Shown: positions 10,375-20,580, counted from the first letter of the stretch. The stretch: DNA of 29,811 nt from Dissophora ornata (GCA_025201705.1 MU616913.1:2735-32545), one strand, 5' to 3'. Notes: generated from the letters alone by a model not told the origin. Numbers and translations are program-made.

Positions 10375-10921
10375 CTACGCTCTCTTGGACGCATCCGCAG
10401 CGGCATCGTGCGCAGTCTGTCTGGCCGATTTTCTGGCTGGGTCGACTACCTCCATAATCCTACGACGGTAGAGGAATCCAGTCAACGCAGTAGCGAAAGC
10501 GCCTGGTATTCATAGGTAGTGCATTAGTTGGAGGCCGGAAGCGTAAAAATGTCAGACCATCACAGACGGAGGGAACAAAGCCAGCGCGAATGATTTGTTT
10601 ACGCGTTGTTGGCGTTGAGCGGCCTTAATATTTGTTAAAGAGTACATGTTGCCTTTGAAGCTGTGTAGCAGATGCTGATACTGCAACGACGCGACGCAAA
10701 GAGCGGGCGATATCTTACCGAGCTGAATGTAGTTGCGCGATTTTTGAGGCAAAGCCTATGTAATGCAGTTGGGCGACATTCGAAACAAAAAATAAAAAAA
10801 AGGATGCTCAAAACGCGTGAGTTTATTTTCTTCGCTAAAAAAAAAAAAAAAAAAAAGGGTCGCCGCTTGAGGAATCTATTCCTCTCATCCTCACCTTGTA
10901 CTTGTTCACCAAAGAAGCCAT
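10375..10921 (-). CDS. Small three-exon gene, 63 aa, unrecognised (possible mitochondrial membrane protein)
   Basis: I do not recognise the family. Exons on minus are 10921-10895 (27 nt), 10755-10719 (37 nt) and 10502-10375 (128 nt). All introns are GT-AG (139 and 216 nt) and the joins preserve frame to a TAG. The start MASLVNKYK joins ALPQKSRNYIQLG and then AFATALTGFLYRRR, giving a basic N-terminus, one short hydrophobic segment (about residues 19-35) and an Arg/Ala-rich amphipathic tail. That is the build of small fungal inner-mitochondrial-membrane proteins, but this is inference. Just after the stop, another frame reads VEYLKEERNRLEE and continues helix-like to 10280. The tail may really be about 30 residues longer if there is an indel in the sequence. 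A 20-base poly-A (plus strand) sits in intron 1. The gene lies downstream of the CorA gene on the same strand. Confidence 0.55.
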
Positions 10922-11235
10922 TTTGGTTCTAGTGTGTCGCTAAATGTCGAAGCGGGATGTGAGGTCGAGTATGGGGGATAGTTATCTGAATATGAATGCG
11001 AATAGGATCATGAAAGGGAACAACGCAAAAAAAAATAGCGCATCGACCAGGATGGTCGGTGTATTATATGGCAAAATTGGGTCATGCGGTCGACCGATAT
11101 GCTCGGGGACTACGTTGTGTTTCAGACGTGCTTGTTTTATTGTGCAGATGTCACGATTATGTCAATGCGCAGCACATGGGTGGTGCCGTTTAAGCATACC
11201 ACTCGTGGCTTTTCTGCGAGCGGCCAGCCCCAATG
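10922..11235 (-). promoter_or_regulatory. Upstream region of the small gene and 3' end of the CorA gene
   Basis: These 314 bases separate the CorA stop (11236) from the small-gene ATG (10921), both on minus, so they must hold the CorA 3' untranslated region and the small-gene promoter. A TATA-like stretch (CCATATAATAC on minus) lies near 11060-11071, about 140-150 nt before the ATG. The plus-strand frame 10944-11255 looks like chance. Confidence 0.35.
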
Positions 11236-13631
11236 CTAATCGGCTCTCTGCGTGAAAGTCGTTCTTCCACCTTGGCTGCCTTCCATCGGCCAATGAGCCA
11301 TTCGAGCCCGAATCCGGCTAACTAATACATTGATAACATTACAAAGCACAGCGAGCTGTTAGCATTTATTTGCTTTTGTCGTGTCCTCTTCATCACAAAG
11401 TATTATAAAATTTGTGCAACTTACCACAACAGCTGTGACTACACCGCAGATAATCCAGAAATATGAAATGCCTTCAAGAACGTACGAAAGACAAAATCAT
11501 TAGTCATTTTTCGCGCCTCGGCACATGTCTTCCTTTAGCCATTATTGAACAGCCACTTACCGTTTTTTAGCTCAGGGAACTCCTGAAAGTTGGTTCCGTA
11601 GACTGTGGGAATAGTAGCAAAGTCACGAGGAGCATCCGTGTCAGCAAATGAAATGATTTCTCTGCACTGAAATGAAATTAACAAAAAAGTCAAAAACTAA
11701 CCTCCAGCAATGAACGTAATTGGCAGGAAGATAATGGACACTAGTGCCAGTCGACGCATGGATTCGTTTGTGTCATATGCAATAATGTTGAAAATCTGCA
11801 TAATATATAATGCAACACAGTCAAGTCAGTGTACATTGATCTTTGTCAAGACTGACGTATGACTGACAGAGTGAACGTTACCATATTGATCAACTTTTCG
11901 CAGAGTGCAAGCATTGAGTCAATGTCTTCGACCATAGTGTTGCAGTGATCCATCACATCACCCATATATGTCCTCGACAGATTCGACAGAGGGCTTCTCT
12001 CATCTCTCCCCCGGAGTGCATGGACCAGGACCTGCGTCGGTGCCAACGTACGCTTCAGCATTGATAACTGAGCCGTCATCTGATGCAGCTGCTTTGTAAA
12101 CTTCATCCTCGGCAACGCCAAAACATGTGTCTCTAGCTCATTGATCTCCTGCCGGAATGCATCCGTGATTGGGATCGAATGATCTACAATCCCATCTATG
12201 ACTGACTGCAGCAGGAAGCTAGCATCGTTATGCTTCCGAACGATTGAGAAATCGTGCGTTAGACGCTCCGCAATGGGCGCAACGACAGACCTTCCTGAGA
12301 CTTGAAAGATTGTGAGCAGAGTTCCGTCCTGCAGTAAGAACATAGTGACCTGTTCCATTTGGACTTTGAGTCCTTTAGCGTTTTGTTCGAGCGGGTACTG
12401 GTATCGGTAGTGGTCCAATTTATCAAGGGGCAAACGTTGATTTAAGATTTCGGGGTCGACTCGGTGGTGTCCAGAGGAAGGGTCGACTTGTCGCAGGTCG
12501 CCGTTTGCCATGGTCTCCATCAATGTGAGAAGAGTGCAGGCAATATAAGTTTGTTCTGGGTAAACATCGACTTTGGTTCTTTGTGGAACATGCAGTAAAT
12601 CTTCCACAGCCAAATGATGTAGATCTAATTATTTGGGACAATAACGTTTAGTCGACCCATGCCTATACGAAACACATGTACAGCAATGCCGCTTCCTAGA
12701 ACATGCATGCACCCATACTACCATACTATATTTGATCGAGACTGCTTTGATGACATCCCAGCTCATTCCGTTGATATTGATCCACCGTACTTTTGACCAT
12801 GGCGGTCTCTGAGGGATTACAGGGTTTAGAGGAGTTAGCGGTCAATTCAGGAACGATGTTAAACTATGCATAATTGTCAATAGCAGTACTGACTTACAGG
12901 CTCATCAAGCCATTGCAAGAAGTCGCTGTTATTCATGCCCTCTCGTTTGGAATATTGCGCTGTGTCCATGTCCATGACAGTGACATCGACCGTACTCTAC
13001 CAGCAACAACGTTATCCGATTGTGTGATGGTGAGTAACTATTCTGTAGGCACAAAGAGCAAACAAAGCAAAAAACGAAGAGCCATAAATCCACTAACGGC
13101 TTATGCTTATTTCATTAAATACGCACCTCTATGCAGCCAAAGACACTGTCCATGTCCGAAGCATTGACTCCCTGTCCCCTCATTGCAATTGCTGTCAAAT
13201 CAGAGACAGCGAAGGTGTCAATACGCCAGTATTTAGAGGCTTTGCGTTAAGCCGATATCAATGAGCAATAACAGTTTCTTCAAAGAGGAGGAGGAGGAAA
13301 GAAGTAAACAAAGCATACTTGAAAGACGTCGGATGGCCATGACCTGACTCGTTGCTTTCTTAAACCGACTCATTCTGCCTGGAAGCGTTGAGCACCGTGC
13401 AAAGTCAGAACTCATGGGGGACATCGGCGAACTCTTCGCAAGTTGGCCTTGGTTGTCTCCGTCTACATTCCTGGTACTGTGGCGCATCTCATTTCCATCA
13501 TCATAGGACGGTAAGTTGGACACGACATGGACGTGATGATTCTGATCAGCATTGGAGCTATTTCCTATATTTCTTTGCCAAGGCGATATATCTTGGCCGT
13601 CCTCGCTAATACGAGAGTAGTTGTCGTTCAT
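11236..13631 (-). CDS. CorA-family divalent metal transporter with a GTN pore motif, nine exons
   Basis: Predicted homopentameric membrane channel for Mg2+ or a related divalent cation. Exons on minus: 13631-13319, 13239-13127, 12996-12898, 12808-12727, 12624-11882, 11795-11702, 11602-11561, 11471-11425, 11355-11236. All are GT-AG and in phase, giving 550 aa. A Ser/Asn-rich cytoplasmic N-terminus (about 1-105) leads to the CorA funnel domain, with RWINI.G.SWDVI and HHLAVEDLLH..QR.KVD at its core. The long stalk helix ends at CEKLINMIFNIIAYDTNESMRR. TM1 is about 466-482 and TM2 about 499-523. The family signature just after TM1 is normally YGMNF; here it is YGTNF (G484-T485-N486), and the codon is clearly ACC. 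The C-terminus is short and basic. The first ATG is taken as the start. The same frame stays open for 44 more codons upstream (to a stop at 13764-13766) but holds no ATG, so it is probably leader. Confidence 0.92.
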
Positions 13632-14183
13632 TCCTCGTAGTCTCTGGAATGAGCCGGAGGCGCGTCTTTTCGTGGGCTGTATGTTGGCGATAAAGCTGTG
13701 GAGATATGGAGTGTTAAATGAAATGTCGTTGCGTGCTTGTGTTTGTGGGTATGCTGTGCAGTGTCAACGCAAGGTTGAGTGAGACGAGGGGAGGCGGCGA
13801 GAAGCGTGAGATATGTGCGACGCGCCCTTTGTGCAAAAGTTGTTCCAGGAAAGTTGAAAAGTTGGAATGAGAGGGCGAATGCGAATGATGCACCTCTTCA
13901 GCTCGCTGAAAGTGTAAGCTGGGTGCCGCTGGAATAGATCGAACACGGTTGTGTGCAATTACAAAACTGTTCAATTGTAATCTGTTAGTTGCACGTGATA
14001 GTTTTTCTCCGCGAGTTCTCGTCCTGTGGGAACGCGCTCCGTTGTGAGAAAGCGGTTCAGCCTCACATCGCCCTGGAAAGACACACTCCGTGGGCACCCT
14101 TTCTCCTTTTATCCCCGTTCCCTTTCTTCTTTTCTGTTCTTCTCCACTCCCTCTCCACTTCTCGCAATCTCATTCCTCAGAAA
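13632..14183. promoter_or_regulatory. Divergent upstream region of CorA and 3-hydroxyacyl-CoA dehydrogenase, with a CACGTG site
   Basis: The 552 bases between the two starts hold both promoters. A CACGTG palindrome at 13992-13997 lies near the middle. In fungi this hexamer is the target of basic helix-loop-helix regulators such as Cbf1 and Pho4; a role here is inference. The dehydrogenase leader (about 14085-14180) is a dense pyrimidine tract ending in AAA before the ATG, as in highly expressed fungal genes. The CorA leader side contains no ATG on minus. Confidence 0.45.
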
Positions 14184-15490
14184 ATGCTCTCTGCTGTCCG
14201 TCGCGTGGCCTCGGCCAACCCTGCCTCTCTGATGCGTCCTCTGACCTCCATGAGCATGACCTCTTCATTCTCGACCTCATCCTCGGCCTATGCCCCCACC
14301 AACGTCAAGAACATCACCGTCTTTGGCTCTGGACTCATGGGCGCTGGTATCGTCCAGGTTGCTGCTCAGAACGCCTTCAACGTCACCATGGTCGACCTCA
14401 ACCCCGAGGCCCTCAAGAAGGGTCAGGATATCATCACGTCCTCGCTCAAGCGCGTTGCCAAGAAGCAGTTCCCTGAGGATGCAGAGAAGCAGAAGGAGTT
14501 CATCGACACAACCATGGCTTATGTCAAGACCAGCACCGACTCGGAGGCTGCCTCCAAGGATGCTGATCTGATTATTGAGGCCATTGTCGAGAACTTGAAG
14601 ACCAAGCAGCAGTTGTTCTCCATGCTGGACAAGGTCGCACCCGAGCACGCCCTATTCTGCTCCAACACTTCCTCTTTGCCTATTGAGGAGATTGCCAAGT
14701 CCACCAAGAGGGCGGATCGCTTCGGAGGATTGCATTTCTTCAACCCCGTCCCCCAGATGAAGTTGGTTGAGGTGATCCGTACCGACGCCACTAGCCAGGA
14801 TTCGTTTGATTCTCTCATGGATGTCTGCAAGCGCATGAAGAAGACCCCCGTCTCCTGCAAGGATACTCCTGGGTAGGTGAATAATTGATGGTATCTTGCG
14901 TTATTGGTGATGAGTGAAGGACGCGAACAAAGACGTGGACGCGGATCTCGCGGAAGCGGATGTGGTCAGGGGAAGCTCCGCATGACGATCTAGGAAAAAA
15001 GCGGGGTAGTAAAGGAACATGTGAAGATTTATACTTTTCTAGATGAAGGCTCTAATATTTTACCCGCTGGTTCCCGTTGGACAATAGCTTCATCGTCAAC
15101 CGTCTTTTGGTCCCCTACATTATGGAGTCCCTCCGCATCGTTGAGCGCGGTGAGGCTAGCCCTCAGGATGTTGACACCGCCATGAAGCTCGGTGCTGGAT
15201 TCCCCATGGGTCCCTTTGAGCTCGCAGACGTAAGCGAAACCTTTTCTGTTTGCTAGACACGTGATCTTTGCTTGAATTTTGGTTCGCTAACTGTTTTTGC
15301 GCGATATGATTAGTTTGTTGGCTTGGATACCATGAAGTTCATTGTCGATGGCTGGCGCAAGGAGGGCAAGATCGATGCCAACTTGGTCGCGCCCGTCAAG
15401 ATTTTGGATGAATTGGTTGCCCAGGGTAGCCTCGGACGCAAGTCTGGCCAGGGATTCTACCCTTACGGCGGTGTTGGTGGCAAGAAGTAA
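14184..15490 (+). CDS. HADH: Mitochondrial 3-hydroxyacyl-CoA dehydrogenase, three exons
   Basis: Oxidises L-3-hydroxyacyl-CoA to 3-ketoacyl-CoA with NAD+, the third step of beta-oxidation, probably in the mitochondrial matrix. Exons: 14184-14872, 15088-15229, 15314-15490, all GT-AG, giving 335 aa against 314 in the human precursor. Residues 1 to about 38 form a Ser/Arg/Met-rich, acid-free targeting peptide. The Rossmann NAD-binding motif is [10 protein letters not shown] (G48, G50, G53), followed by D71 at the end of strand 2. The catalytic pair is H184 in GLHFFNPVP and E196 in KLVEVI, with S160-N161 in CSNTSSLPI. The C-terminal helical domain has [26 protein letters not shown] and GR.SGQGFY. 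Intron 1 is long (215 nt) for this window. The gene appears intact, and its codon use (many C/G-ending codons) suggests high expression. Confidence 0.96.
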
Positions 15491-15881
15491 ATTTGCAGCA
15501 TATTACATTTGAAAAAGAAAGCTGTTTCTGAAGGCGATAGGCAAAACCGAAACGAACTGTAGATTTCTCTCTCTCTCTGACCAAATAAAAGGGAAGAAAA
15601 CATAAACCATGGTTGCTTTTTAAGAAACTACTATCGTTTTATAGCATGGTGATGAAGAGTCGTTTTCACCTTTCATTCTGTATCAGCACCTGTGCTACTC
15701 TTGATAAATGTCGTGCCCATTCACGCAAGCCGCACGACCCGTCGAAGCATATGGACCTCTTTTCAGCCTCCTTGGCCGCCAAGGAATCGGTAGAAGATCG
15801 GGATCTCCTAGTCGCGAGACGCCCAGGTCCACTCTTTTCATACTCCAAATACTCAGGCGTAAGAAAAGACGGGAGGAATAC
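15491..15881. other. Convergent intergenic region
   Basis: This is the 3' region shared by the dehydrogenase (plus) and the first F-box gene (minus). A CT microsatellite (TCTCTCTCTCTC, about 15566-15577) lies next to an AATAAAA at about 15584-15590, which could serve as the dehydrogenase polyadenylation signal. The overlapping open frames here are shadows or chance. Confidence 0.45.
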
Positions 15882-17546
15882 CTACACCTCATTGCAGCGA
15901 TCACGACGCTTCGACAGCACAGCCCGCAGTCGTGCTGTTACACCATGGTCTCGACTTGGGATTCCCTGCATAATCAACAATGTCTTCCAGTGATCTGAAA
16001 TCCACTTAACCTCCTCCACACCCATCCTCTGCTCTGTATTGAGATGGTTCACACGAATCAGCTTTTTCAGGTGCGACAGACAGCCCATCCCTTGAGTTAG
16101 TCGCAAATCAAGTGCATGGTAAAGACGGCCATCCTCGCTACTGTAACTAATGTCGAGAGTCGAAAGCTGCCTGAGAACTGACAGTCTCAGAAAGATGAGC
16201 CGCTGCAGTGCGTTGTAATCATAACTGTTGTCAAGATCAACTGGCGCGTTGGTGTTTTCGGCAACAACAAGATCGCAGCATCCGCTTACGTTGGCGTCAG
16301 TAACGGTATCGTCCAATACTGTCGCTGCTGGAGGCTGTGGTGTGAAATCAAAGCAGATCGTCAGGTTCCTCATAGTCTGCTTGCACACCCATGGCTTTCC
16401 ACTCCAAAAATCTCTCGCCAACACCGTTCCACACGCCAACTCCCTCAACTGTGTACATGACTCCAACAGGGCTTGGATCGTTGTCCCCGTTATAGCAAGA
16501 CAACATTTCAAATCCAGTACCTCGACTGTACTCATATGCCGTAAGGACGATGACGATGATGCTAATCGCTCCAGTTCCACAACGGACCTAGGTCCAAACC
16601 CAATGTTCACCAAGCGAAGCGAAGCAAGCTTTCGCATCGATCCCAGGATTGTAGCCAGGTCCCCATCCGAGGCCGTCTTTTCACCGGCAATGTCGATGCG
16701 CAGGGATTCTAGGTCTTGCCATCGACCTGCTGAAGCGTGTTTTGCGAAACTCTGCACGTTCTGGTTATCTGTTTGGTGTATAACCGTAACCCACTCTAGC
16801 GACTTGAGGCCTGGGAAATGAAGAATCCATGCGAGTTGCTCGGCTGTTGATAGACACTTCACTTTGATCAATGACAGTGTCTTCAACTTTGACGGTGTAA
16901 AATAGCTCTGATCTGCTGAGCAATATTTTGTCAAGGCAGGTGAGCCATCAAACTCGACTTGTTCCAAATAGAGTTGTTCAAGGCGTGTGGAGCACAATCG
17001 CAGAAACCCCTCGATGCCACTCTTCGGGACCACACACTTTCTAAGACTTAAACTTTTTAGCCTGGGGAATCCTAACAATGTTTCCCAGAACATATCCATA
17101 GTTCCCCGTTGCCCCTGACGTGAAATACAAAGCCGTAGATCGGTCTCCACGATCTTTAGCTGGCTAAGCGATGACCTATGGAGGCTGATGAAGTTCATAT
17201 CCACGCCATGGCTGCTGGATAACAACAGTGTTTCGAGATTAGGATAGTGCATGGCAAGATACTCGGGTATGATTTGATTGGAATGCGCCTTGAGAACCTT
17301 GACAAGATGGCGGTGGGGGGTGAAGTTTGCAAGTATCGCGAGTGCTGCTGCTGTTGGTATTTTGGATTGGGGGTTGATTGCGCTGAACCGGTAGCAATCG
17401 AGCTCGATCGTGCTCCAGATATGTGGCAGAAATGTGAAGTACCAGGTCTTGTCGACACGGCAGCATCGCGTACAATCGCTCCGCTGAAGAAATGCTGCGA
17501 TGCAGATGAGGATCTCTGGAAGTTCTAGTGGGGCGAGAGACGACAT
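15882..17546 (-). CDS. F-box/leucine-rich-repeat protein, intronless (first of three)
   Basis: Predicted substrate receptor of an SCF-type ubiquitin ligase: the F-box would bind Skp1 and the LRRs would bind a target. The start chosen is M at 17546, giving 554 aa and placing the F-box (LELPEILICIAAFLQRSDC, then CCRVDKTWYFTF) at residues about 6-50, as usual. The same frame is open upstream, with further ATGs at 17645 and 17723, but that extension is unlike an F-box N-terminus. From about residue 75 there are irregular LRRs (L.SLSLRKC, LKTLSLIKVKCL, LASLRLVNIGFG, VEVLDLKCC). The C-terminus has a positively charged tail. No intron is needed. The target protein is unknown. Its 3' end converges with the dehydrogenase gene. 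Confidence 0.85.
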   Translation of the reverse strand: MSSLAPLELPEILICIAAFLQRSDCTRCCRVDKTWYFTFLPHIWSTIELDCYRFSAINPQSKIPTAAALAILANFTPHRHLVKVLKAHSNQIIPEYLAMHYPNLETLLLSSSHGVDMNFISLHRSSLSQLKIVETDLRLCISRQGQRGTMDMFWETLLGFPRLKSLSLRKCVVPKSGIEGFLRLCSTRLEQLYLEQVEFDGSPALTKYCSADQSYFTPSKLKTLSLIKVKCLSTAEQLAWILHFPGLKSLEWVTVIHQTDNQNVQSFAKHASAGRWQDLESLRIDIAGEKTASDGDLATILGSMRKLASLRLVNIGFGPRSVVELERLASSSSSLRHMSTVEVLDLKCCLAITGTTIQALLESCTQLRELACGTVLARDFWSGKPWVCKQTMRNLTICFDFTPQPPAATVLDDTVTDANVSGCCDLVVAENTNAPVDLDNSYDYNALQRLIFLRLSVLRQLSTLDISYSSEDGRLYHALDLRLTQGMGCLSHLKKLIRVNHLNTEQRMGVEEVKWISDHWKTLLIMQGIPSRDHGVTARLRAVLSKRRDRCNEV

Positions 17547-18173
17547 GACTTGTTCGATGTATTGCTGGATGAAGTGCTCTGTGGTGAAGTGGAGAAAAAG
17601 AGAAAGAGCCACGACAGCAAAGTTTCCTGTGGATTTGCGAGACATCTTTGTATAGGAGCACACCAAAGCGCCACAGCCGAAGGCATCAAAGCGAGACGTA
17701 TTATACACCACACAAAAAAGCACGCGCCGAACGATAAAAATAATACCACTCCTTCAATCCGTGAGCTTGCTAAAGATTGATGTCGAGTCTAACCGTCTGC
17801 TTTTTTTTTGAGGTTCTGAAAATGGGATGACCTTTTATCCTGAGCGGGGAGTATAGCACTGCTAAATGGCGCCACTCTCATGGATGTATCCATGGCTCCA
17901 TGCTCGTAGGGCATTTTCGCGTTTTCACTGCATCAATTCCGCCGATGCTCTGCGGGGTTTGAGTAAGGATGCACCGGACATGTCATTCAGTCAGCCCTCA
18001 TTCATCTTATGTCACTAGTGCTCCATCTCACTCTCATTTGATTTTCCATTAATACCTCTTGCGCATCCCTCGTCCTCTCTTTCTCCTTGAACTTCTTGCT
18101 CTTTGCACCTGTCAAGCAATTTTGATTGTTTCTGTCTTGAACGAAAGTAACACAGCGCTCTCTATCGCAGAGC
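17547..18173. promoter_or_regulatory. Divergent upstream region of the first F-box gene and the monooxygenase pseudogene
   Basis: No gene seen. The left part is the upstream region of the minus-strand F-box gene, with a TATA-like ATAATAC (minus) near 17700. The right part resembles a fungal promoter for the plus-strand pseudogene: a C/T-rich leader (about 18060-18125) leads to the old ATG at 18174. The relict promoter looks better preserved than the gene body. Confidence 0.4.
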
Positions 18174-19773
18174 ATGGCTCAGCTAAGGTGTAGGTCATTG
18201 AGCCATCCAAGGCAAGCGAAATAGCAGTGGCAGGCCTCTCATGTCCTCATCTCCGATGCAGGCGTCGCAGGCTTACTCTTAGCCAACTCGCTCGAAAAAG
18301 CCAACATCCTTTATGGGATCTATGAACGATCCAATGGAGTCTCGCCTCCAGGTAACATATAATAATATATTGCCTTTCCATGATAAAGGTCACAATTGTA
18401 ACAGCGACTTTGTTGTTTTGGAATTAAAAAAAATAGGGTCCATAATTTGTTCAAGCCCAAATACCCTTCCTGCATTTGAACAGCTCGGGATCTATGACGA
18501 GCTAATGAAGGCGGTATATCCCTCCCGCAGATATATGTTCTTCAGGTAGAATTGAAGCCTATCGGCGAATTTAATACTGCAATCATAGTGCCGTCCATGA
18601 GCATATATATGACGATCTGGATAAGCATGGCAAACTCCCTCAGTCGGACTTGCGCAAGATGTTGAAGGGGCATGTTTGTCTTGTTGGAACGACAGATCCG
18701 CTGGACTTGGCCAAGTACCTAGGCATTGATGAGCCGTACAGTGATAGCACCCTGGTAATCGGAGGTAAGTAATCTCCTTACACTATAAGAAGCACAACGT
18801 GCATGTATAGTGGTGTAGATGAATAGAATAAGCCCGACGACAAGGATGAGCTATTGCGTTGTTCAAATTCATTGACCTTTCTCGATGAACAATGGCGGGT
18901 ACTTTACACAGTACCTGGAAACAAGATCTTCTGGATTCTAATTGTACAGTTGGACATTGGCGCCTCTGAGGATGAGCAGCTCAGAAACTCGGGGTGGTCC
19001 TCTACCGCCAACGACGCCATGATCGAGGACGTTTACCACTTCAAGACTCCCAAAGGCAAGTTGGGTGAACTTATCGATGAGACTTCCAAGAAGCATATTA
19101 GCGAAGTATTCCTAGAGGAAATCCTCTACGAGACCTAGAGCCACGCGCGTACAGTCTTCATCGGGGATGGTAAGGTCGGAAATATGATTGACCTATTTTT
19201 TCCACAAGGTAAGTAGCTACTTGATTTCCTGTTGGACAATTCTTAACATTTTTCGCGACGTTCTATTGAACTTTAATTCTGCAGTTGCTCCCAAGCGCCG
19301 TGAATGCCTTACAAGATACCGTGGTCCCGGAAAACTGCCTATACGATCTAATACCTCTCTCCTACGAGGGCATCCAGGACGTGCTGTGCGCATACCGCAC
19401 GCAGCGTTACCCTTATGTTAAGACCCAGTACGATTCAAGCCACGTGAGTGCCATGCCCAAATACGGTCATGTAAATGCCCCACATTTTGATCGGAGTGAA
19501 AGGGTAGAAGGGATAATGGAGCAAGACTGCTTGTAAATACCGAACACTTTGATTTCAATGCCATTTGTTCCTTAGATTTGAGTTGAGCTCATCCTGAGAT
19601 TCCTTGTGTTTAATTGCCTGCCGAATTCGGTGATTAAAGTTTCGAAGTTCGTCCCCAAATTGCCTTTCCCCCACAAGCTCCCAAGCGTGGAATAGCCAGT
19701 ACTACCTCAGGTACCCTCAAAGCGCTATGTCGAAGGGCAGACTGCTCTGGCAGCAGCAGCACAGGTTGTTTAA
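18174..19773 (+). pseudogene. Decayed FAD-dependent monooxygenase (salicylate-hydroxylase-like)
   Basis: Remnant of a flavoprotein aromatic hydroxylase. Recognisable blocks in order: ATG and MAQL at 18174; the FAD-binding segment near 18240 (ISDAGVAGLLLANSLEKA); LPAFEQLGIYDELMKA near 18468; HSAVHEHIYDDLDKHGKLP and VCLVGTTDPLDLAKY at about 18590-18720; TVPGNKIFW and HFKTP.GKLGELID at about 18910-19075; AVNALQDTVVPENCLYDL near 19300; and a C-terminal VPSKRYVEG...AAAAQVV ending at TAA 19771-19773. Damage: the first Gly of the GxGxxG motif is Asp; about 70 residues are missing, with a frame change, near 18575-18590; there is a TAG at 19136-19138 where the family usually has Trp; the GD..H..P flavin motif is broken near 19165; and there is a further TAG at 19693-19695. 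It cannot make a working enzyme. Relict introns are still visible. Confidence 0.85.
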
Positions 19774-20253
19774 AAGCAAAAAAATCCATCATTCCCTCGA
19801 TCGTCATATCCTTCGACTGACGACCCAAAGCAAAAGACTATACAATGCCGTGTCACTATCCGGTTTTGAGATAAATAAACGTAAAATCCGTTCAAGGGCC
19901 TCAGACCGTCACTAATAGAAAACCAAATTCTGATCGAGATTGGCTCTTTTGTTGGTGTCAGCTTTGAACGCATTTTTCTCATTTTTGGGGTGCGAGGGCG
20001 TCAATGAAGCCCCACGTGATGTGCTCTGCTGCATTCAGACATTCAAAGTGACCCATGGACCCACCTTGCATGTACCATCTTATACGTGCCGCCTTGGCAG
20101 CAGCTCACCTAATGACAGGCTCCCGGGCGTAAACACCGCTGGACGGTGTCGGCTAAATGGGGCATGCTTTGATGGCCTTCTCAGCCAGGGCCACACATCT
20201 TATCCGAGTTCTCTTGTGGATTACATGGCGCGCAAGGAAAATGCCGTCAATCT
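19774..20253. other. Intergenic region with a coding-like minus frame
   Basis: No firm gene. On minus, a 53-codon frame runs from 20314 to a TAG at 20153-20155. It overlaps the end of the candidate gene at 20254-20580 in another frame. It reads like protein (VVKIDGIFLARHVIHKRTR), which may mean an extra exon, a frameshifted continuation of that gene, or chance. The plus-strand frame 19940-20311 is its antisense shadow. Confidence 0.3.
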
Positions 20254-20580
20254 TCACGACGGTTGTCGCACCATTGTCTTGTGCAGTTCGGCAGTCAACA
20301 ACGAAACGTAGATCTTAAACGTATTGTCAGTCGCGTTCTGCTTGAAAAGAATAGACGTCACTAGCGTCACATGGGTGTTGCCCAGAATCCAACGTGTGCT
20401 GTTCGTCGATGATGCCTGTGGATCTTTGAGGGTGAAGGTCGTGTCTATGAGCTTTGGAGGTGAAGAGAAGCTCAGGAGAGCTCAGGAGGGGGACGGGAAG
20501 AGAGGGGGACGATCACAGCAGAACAATTGTGGATGCATTGGCGTAGACTTACTGAGAATTTGGAGCAGAAGGTGCAGCAT
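20254..20580 (-). CDS. Possible two-exon small gene, 84 aa, unrecognised
   Basis: I do not recognise it. Exons on minus: 20580-20553 (28 nt) and 20480-20254 (227 nt), joined by a 72-nt intron with a GTAAGT donor and a GAG acceptor. A duplicated CTCAGGAG beside the acceptor offers a second possible site. The start is MLHLLLQILTLLSF, a short hydrophobic stretch that could be a signal or anchor segment. A polar, Thr/Asn-rich, beta-like stretch follows (TRWILGNTHVTLVTSILF). A TATA-like TTAAATA on minus lies 103-109 nt before the ATG, the same spacing as in the two glycosidase genes here. It neighbours a pseudogene, so it may itself be a relict. It is supported by splice signals and a coding-like frame, not by homology. 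Confidence 0.35.

Noticed and set aside
13632..13763. Upstream in-frame extension of the CorA protein (44 codons)
   Set aside because: Protein-like, but contains no ATG, and no upstream exon with an ATG could be found as far as the divergent gene; treated as leader.
15613..15993. 126-codon plus frame between the dehydrogenase and the first F-box gene
   Set aside because: Partly antisense to the F-box gene; no domain.
16228..16821. 197-codon plus frame inside the first F-box gene
   Set aside because: Antisense shadow of the LRR coding region.
19940..20311. 123-codon plus frame after the monooxygenase pseudogene
   Set aside because: Its antisense strand has a better coding-like frame and no monooxygenase blocks match it.
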